Assembly: GCA_026225945.1 (NCBI GenBank) | Contig: JAMJFZ010001816.1 | Span: 9,611,001 to 9,675,000, forward strand | DNA: 64,000 nucleotides | Direction of reading: 5' to 3' | DNA from: Cricetomys ansorgei | Lineage: Eukaryota > Chordata > Mammalia > Rodentia > Nesomyidae | Shown here: one piece after another, positions 58,800 to 64,000 of the stretch | Layout: each line of letters starts with the position of its first letter | How positions within the stretch are numbered: the stretch's first letter is position 1 | Made by a program: the position numbers and the translations under genes | The notes under the pieces: model-generated | Seen by the model: the letters and a program-made list of their open reading frames with translations, nothing else | What the model was told of the DNA's origin: nothing | Databases searched by the model: none

Positions 58800-59775
58800 T
58801 GTTTGGTAGCAGTTTTAGTTACACCCTTACATCCATTCTTCTAATTAATGGTGATCGCCTAGGGGGAAATAAGAAGTTATGCAATGATGGACTCTGAGTT
58901 TGCAATATTGTCCTCCTGGGCCATATGACCATATATGAAATAATTGCAAGAAAGTTTATGGGGTAATCAAATGTCCTACTGATTGAATTTGAAACCTGCT
59001 CCATAGGTGGGAATTTATGGTACTGTGGACATGGCCAAAGCCCATGGAAGTTCTGGGTCCTTCCGGAGAAACTACTGCTGTTGTTGCTACTCTTGTATTT
59101 CGTTTGTTTATTTGTTTGTTAAAGTTACATTCTGTCAAAGTGTCCTCTAAATAAAAATTTGTGTGGCTTCCATCCTTGCATAAGGAAGCTTCCTACTTCA
59201 GAGGAAAAGGAAGTCATCATAACTGTTCAATATGCTGAGAATAAGCAACTATGATTACTCAGGCACATATGGAATGTCTGGGTCTACACAGCCTTGACAT
59301 TAAGGCCCAAGGAACATCATGAAATTGGGGATAGGAGAATATATAAGATCCAGATGGTAGGGGGAGTGTAGTGAAAGGCTAGTCTCTAGACATGGCATGG
59401 CAATTGCACACATGACCTCAAGAGTGAGCAACCTAAAAATCCCAGCATGGAAAAGGGATTCCCAGATCTACCTGTGAAGTTATTGGCAGTTATAAGCTGC
59501 TGAGGTACATAGTCATTTTTCTTTTCTGTTGGTGTCTAGTGATGTGTTTCACATGTCCCAATTGATAGCCTCACACCTGACATATATGTAAAGTTGTAAT
59601 TAGAGCCATGGGATACTTTGAAACAGAAGAAGGAAAAAAAAATAAGATATCAAGTTGAGAAGGAGATGTTTCAGGATAAAGGAGGAGTTTGGTTGAGGGA
59701 AGTGATGAGTTTATCAAAGATTCAATGTATACATTATAAAATTTTCAAAAAAAAACCAATAAAGAACAAAATAAA
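58800..59775 (+). mobile_element. L1 3' UTR, about 1 kb
   Basis: The firm part is 59210-59775: 'gagaataagcaactatgatt', 'catggcatggcaattgcaca', 'aatcccagcatggaaaaggg', 'agttattggcagttataagc', 'gtcccaattgatagcctcac' and the terminus 'ttataaaattttcaaaaaaa'. The upstream part 58800-59160 ('actctgagtttgcaatattg', 'gaagttctgggtccttccgg') appears to be the contiguous 5' portion of the same UTR, but I am less sure of it. Confidence 0.65.
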
Positions 59776-60525
59776 ATAGAAACAGAACTTCCTTCTGGCG
59801 TTTCTGAAGCAAGGATCAACAACGTCCCTGAAAATTTGCTTGAATTGTGTCTGACCTAGGCTGTCTTTACAATGTCTTTCAAAGGTTCCTATCTGTATGC
59901 TTTAGTGCTCTTTTTGTATCTTACTGCTTTTGTGTGCTGATATGTGTGTGCATTTTTAATATTGTGAAAGTTTTTACTACTTACACACATCCCATATACA
60001 CAATTTCCTTATTTTCCACATGCAAATCTATTTGAGGTATGTCTCTGAAGATGACATGTTTATATTTTCACAATCTGTAGTGGACTCTCTGCCATCTGCA
60101 TCGTTAACTCTCTCTGCACAAAGGAGTTTCATACAAAATATTCTGTTGCAAAGCTTAACATTAGCAGATAACTTCACCTACAATTTCACGAAAGAAAGGC
60201 AATATATTTAGTGTAGTTTTTCAAGCCTAAAATGTGTCGTTACTTAATTGCCTTTGCATAATTTACAGTCATTTGCAGAAAAATATGTTTCTGGAGTAAT
60301 ATAAGAGCATGTTTATTTCAATACAGTAATTGGTGCATCATGAATATAGTAAATGTTATAAAAATTAATAATTATGAGACTATATGTGGTTTCTTATATA
60401 CATATAATCATTTGAAATTTTATTGTGCTATATGTGATAATATTCTTTCTATAACCGTATTGCAATGATTTTTCAAATAAAACAATACTGATCCTATTTT
60501 GTCAGAATATAAAACTTAATTATGG
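59776..60525. other. Non-genic stretch
   Basis: AT-rich. Plus-strand frames at 59847-60211 are short and uncorrelated with any recognised family. Confidence 0.5.
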
Positions 60526-60529
60526 CAAA

Positions 60530-60900
60530 TTAATAATAATAAATTTCTTTACAATGTCCCCCATAGATTTATATTTAAATGATTAGGGAGAAGTGATATT
60601 TGAAATGATTAGGAGGTATGGCCTTGTTGAAGGAACTGTGTCACTGAGGGTGATCTTTGAAGTTTCAAAAGCCCAAGCCAGGCTTAGTATCTTTCTCTTT
60701 TTTCTCCCTGTGGATCCTGATTTAGAACCCTCAGCTACTACTCTAGCACTATGTCTGCCTGTATACCACTATGCTCCCCACCATGATGAGAATGGACTAA
60801 ACCTCTGAAATTGTAAATAAGCCCCAATTAAGTGCTTTATTTTAAAGGAGTTGCAGTGTTCATGGTTTCTATTCAAAGCAAAAAACAGTGACTAAGCCAA
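60530..60900 (+). mobile_element. Non-autonomous rodent repeat (URR1-like)
   Basis: 'atgattaggaggtatggcct', 'gtcactgagggtgatctttg', 'aagtttcaaaagcccaagcc', 'ctctagcactatgtctgcct' and 'caccatgatgagaatggact' are followed by the shared 3' end 'aaacagtgactaagcca'. It is the best preserved of this group here. The 71-codon plus-strand frame at 60593-60808 is not a gene. Confidence 0.75.
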
Positions 60901-60904
60901 TATC

Positions 60905-61800
60905 CCATAAGAATCACTAAACAACCCAGGCTCTTTCCAAGACTATAGGTTGCTTTATACAAACAGATAACAAGTCTCCATTGACGAAGACAACACCTAC
61001 ACAACTCAATGAACACTGAGATGTGGAGCAGATGCTTACATAGAGTCTTCATTCCTACATTCTAGAGACTTTGGATCAGGAAGCTACTCTGCAGACTACC
61101 AAACAGAAACAGAAATAGTAACCAGCCATAAATCATATCTACAAGGGTGTCTTGTCTGCAACACATACTAGGGTAGTGCTGGCACAAAGCTTGTGGGAGT
61201 AACCAACCAATGTTGAATTTGGCCTAGTGCATGAGATGGAACTCATAACTGACACTGTTTGGGTGAATTACAATAAAATACAATGACTCTCTCAGATCAA
61301 TGTCTTATGCAGCCATCATCAAAGAAGTTTCAACTCGCAGAAGATGAGAATAAACACAGGGACCCACAGCCAGACATTACACAGTATGTGACAGATCTTA
61401 GAATACTCAAGCCTAAGTGGAATGTCTTCATCAAATCCCTCCCATGTGGCTCTGAGAATCCTGAGTAATAGAGGGTGGAAGGAATGTAAAAGACAAAGAG
61501 TATGGAGACCACCAAAAAACAAGGCCCTTGAAATCAACATGATTGGGTCCATATGAACTCACAGAAACTGAGGCATGATACATATGGGATGCTCAGGCCT
61601 GCAACAAGTCCTCTGAGTATATATTACCTTTTCCAGTTTACTGTTTTTATGGATTCATGAGTGTGTGTTTCTTATGTTTTCTCTTGGGCTCTTTTGTTTG
61701 TTTGTTTGTTTTCTCCAATTCTTAATTCCAAAGTGTTTTTGTCTTATGTTTTGTTTTAATATATTTATTTCATTTAATAACTTAAAAATTATGTTAATTA
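60905..61800 (+). mobile_element. L1 3' UTR, about 0.9 kb
   Basis: 'caactcaatgaacactgaga' with 'tgtggagcagatgcttacat', 'agagactttggatcaggaag', 'gacccacagccagacattac', 'gtcttcatcaaatccctccc', 'aaaacaaggcccttgaaatc', 'ccatatgaactcacagaaac' and 'tttatggattcatgagtgtg' follow a rodent L1 3' UTR from start to near its end. No ORF2 sequence is included. The 60-77 codon frames on both strands are shadows. Confidence 0.82.
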
Positions 61801-61939
61801 TTTATTTCAAAAACATTCCTACTTTAATTAATGCCTTAGAGTTACTTATTTTAATGTCATGTAATGGTATATAAAGTAGAAAACTTGATCTAGGTTCCAC
61901 AAACTGCTTTTACAATTTGAAGAAAATCTTACCAGTGCT

Positions 61940-62110
61940 AGTAAACTTATTCCTGGCTGCTCCAGGTTTAAATTCCCAGTTCCCACGTGACAGCTCACAA
62001 CTGTCTGTAACTCCAGTTTCAGGGGATCCCACAACCTCTTCTGCCCTCTGTGTGAAAGGTGCACCAGACATGCATACAGAAAAAGAATACACAGAAAATA
62101 AAAATTAAGT
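61940..62110 (+). mobile_element. B3-type SINE, 5'-truncated
   Basis: 'aaattcccagttcccacgtg' with 'acagctcacaactgtctgta', 'actccagtttcaggggatcc' and the tail 'cacagaaaataaaaatt'. The head is degraded. Overlapping frames on both strands (61846-62145) are SINE read-through. Confidence 0.75.
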
Positions 62111-62309
62111 ATTTTAAAATGTCTTATACTTCTTAAAACAAGCATTATATATGGTACCTGCTCATCAAAAATTACACTGTACCCTTAAATATTATGAATA
62201 AATGTTTCCTCACTTAAAATTACTTTAATTTACTAGGTAAATGAGTATGTATTCTCTTTGACCTGAGTTTTACTCTATCTTAAATTTGTGTGGTAAAATT
62301 GTATTTTGT

Positions 62310-62466
62310 GTGTGTGTGTGTGTGTGTCTGTGTATGTGTGTGTATGTGCATATATGTGTATGTGTGTATATGTGTGTGCATGTGTGTGTATGTGTCTGTG
62401 TATGTATGTATATATGTGTATGTGTGTGTGTATGTGTGTATATGTGTGTATGTATATGTTTGTGTG

Positions 62467-62499
<33 letters not shown>

Positions 62500-62519
62500 C
62501 TGTGTGTGTGTGTGTTTGT
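62310..62519. repeat. Imperfect (GT)n/(GTAT)n array, about 210 bp
   Basis: GT units interrupted by many GTAT and GTCT variants; purest near 62308-62327 and 62477-62515. All cysteine/valine and threonine/histidine frames here are array artefacts. Confidence 0.95.
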
Positions 62520-62934
62520 GGAAGTTTTAGGACTTGCTCTCACTATGTTGCCCAAGTTGGTTCTATATAAAAAACTTTTTGTTTCAGTCTTTAAGGAAAA
62601 AGAAAAACTGGCATAGATTCTTATTACAAGAGAAGCATGAACCTCTAAGTAGTTCTATAATTTTCCTGTGATTCTTCATAACCCCAGTGACAGTATTTTT
62701 TAAAGTTGTTTTGGTGATTAATTATCAGCTTTACAAAATACGGAATAAAATAGGAGGCAGTCCTCTGAGCGTGTATGTGGAGAAGTATCCTGACTATTTT
62801 AATTTAAATGCCATGTTCTGTCAATTGCACCTGGCAGGATTTCCTATGTAGGAAATCCTAAACTATATGAGTTGAGAAATTTAATAGAGCATTAATATTA
62901 ATATCCATGCATCTACCCATTGTACTGTTGCTTT

Positions 62935-63092
62935 ACTACTGCTGAAATGTGACTAGGTACCTCAAGCTCCTGGTGCTGAGTCTCCCTTAATGATGGACTT
63001 CAACCTGGAGCTGTGAATGAATAAATATTTTCCTTCCTTTGTGTTCTTTCAGAATATTTTATCACAGTGATAAAAAAGAAACACTTATATAT
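62935..63092 (+). mobile_element. 3' end of a rodent non-autonomous repeat
   Basis: 'ccttaatgatggacttcaac' and 'ggagctgtgaatgaataaat' with 'attttatcacagtgataaaa' and 'aagaaacac' resemble the shared 3' end of the URR1-like group, in a diverged version. The left edge is uncertain. Confidence 0.5.
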
Positions 63093-64000
63093 ACTTTTCA
63101 TTGTGTTTTGTTGTGGGGTTATGGAGTAGACTGCAAATAAAAGCTGTTATATGTTTAGTTGAAAGTTATGGATAGTAATAGATCTTTCTAAACATTAATT
63201 GAGTTGATTTACCTTTTATCTGTAGGAAAAAAATAGGAGGAATTGTCAAAGGAAAACTCTTGAAGTTAATTTTAATAGCTGGTTAGAAGCCAAACTGTCT
63301 ACTGCTTTTTTTTTCTTACAAATATCTCAGTCTGTGACTCAGCTGCTACAAATAATTTGCAAACAAATTCAAGGTTCACATCCTGTATATATAAAGTGCA
63401 TATGAAATGAAGTTACAAGCAATAGTTGTTCATTGACATATTTAACATATTTTTTGAATTTCAGTTTGACATTTAGACTATAATACATTATTGTTAGAGA
63501 GATATCTCTGTTAACTTTTATAAGTATCCTATAGTTCATTTGTTTTTTAGATGTACACACTTCTCACTACTGTATTAATCACAGCCAAATGATGTGGATA
63601 CTTGTTCCAAAATGTATATATTGAGAAATGCTGAATGAAATAGAACACATGACTGAAAGTCATTTATTAACATAGATGTTCATGTTCTATATGGATTCTT
63701 CATCATTAAAATGGCAAATTGAATAAATGAATTGAATAATTGGTATACATCAAGAACATAATGCAAAATTACCAAGAAATAAAAGAATGATGAAAGGGCA
63801 CATACATTAGGATGAAAATGAGAAAATAGTATTAAAATTAATTATTTGAAATAATTTTATTCTAATTCCATCTAAAATAGATAAGTTCTTTTGGAAAAAT
63901 TCTATATCTTTAGCACGTATTCAAAAGTGACCTTCCTAGCTTCATCAGTTTTAATTTCAAATAAAAAGGTAGTTACTTTCTTAGTAGTGTGATGTTATGC
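63093..64000. other. Non-genic AT-rich stretch
   Basis: Nothing recognised up to the window edge. Confidence 0.5.

Noticed and set aside
62286..62616. Cysteine/valine-rich frames in three phases
   Set aside because: Translations of an imperfect GT array.

Overview
The window is ordinary, AT-rich, gene-poor mammalian nuclear DNA from a rodent. The evidence is the repeat content: antisense B1 SINEs, B3/B4-type SINEs with (CA)n or A-rich tails, many 5'-truncated LINE-1 copies with rodent (Lx-like) 3' UTRs, and long (CA)n, (AT)n and (GT)n microsatellites. The B1 copies read 'ttgtaactctggctgtcc' and 'cacagagatccrcctg', a wording I associate with cricetid rodents (hamsters, voles, deer mice) rather than Mus. 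That lineage call is an inference. Family names (L1/Lx, B1, B3, B4/RSINE, URR1-like) come from recall of consensus features; no database was searched.

I find no intact protein-coding gene, tRNA, rRNA, CRISPR array, CpG island or bacterial-type signal. All open reading frames are under 180 codons, and nearly all fall in repeats, microsatellites or AT-rich sequence. The DNA could be intergenic or part of a very long intron. Two kinds of decayed coding sequence are present: L1 ORF2 remnants (largest 34890-38361, minus strand) and one unrecognised protein-like block on the minus strand around 19806-20480.

Layout: 1-2.6 kb holds an L1 tail split by a B1, an old SINE and a non-autonomous element. 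2.6-13.6 kb is mostly unique AT-rich DNA with scattered old repeats and a B3 SINE ending in (TA)n. 13.6-16.4 kb is an L1 cluster. 16.4-18.2 kb has a diverged direct duplication. 18.3-24.1 kb has L1 tails, a B1, a (CT)n-expanded DNA element and the protein-like block. 26.3-30.4 kb is a dense mosaic of opposed L1 tails and CA/AT arrays ending in a three-unit compound minisatellite. 33.55-38.38 kb is the largest element, a minus-strand 5'-truncated L1 bounded by a 17-bp target-site duplication, with a second L1 tail beyond its own 3' end. 40-47.9 kb has short L1 tails, one twin-priming-like inversion, two LTR-like segments in opposite orientation and two B4/RSINE-like SINEs. 53.1-57.2 kb has a SINE with a tandem duplication, then three L1 3' UTRs. 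58.8-63.1 kb has two more L1 3' UTRs, a DNA element, a SINE and a GT array.

No genes act together here. What the window records is retrotransposition, nested insertion, slippage and local duplication. No novel functional system is supported. The best leads are the read-through L1, the protein-like block and the local duplications.
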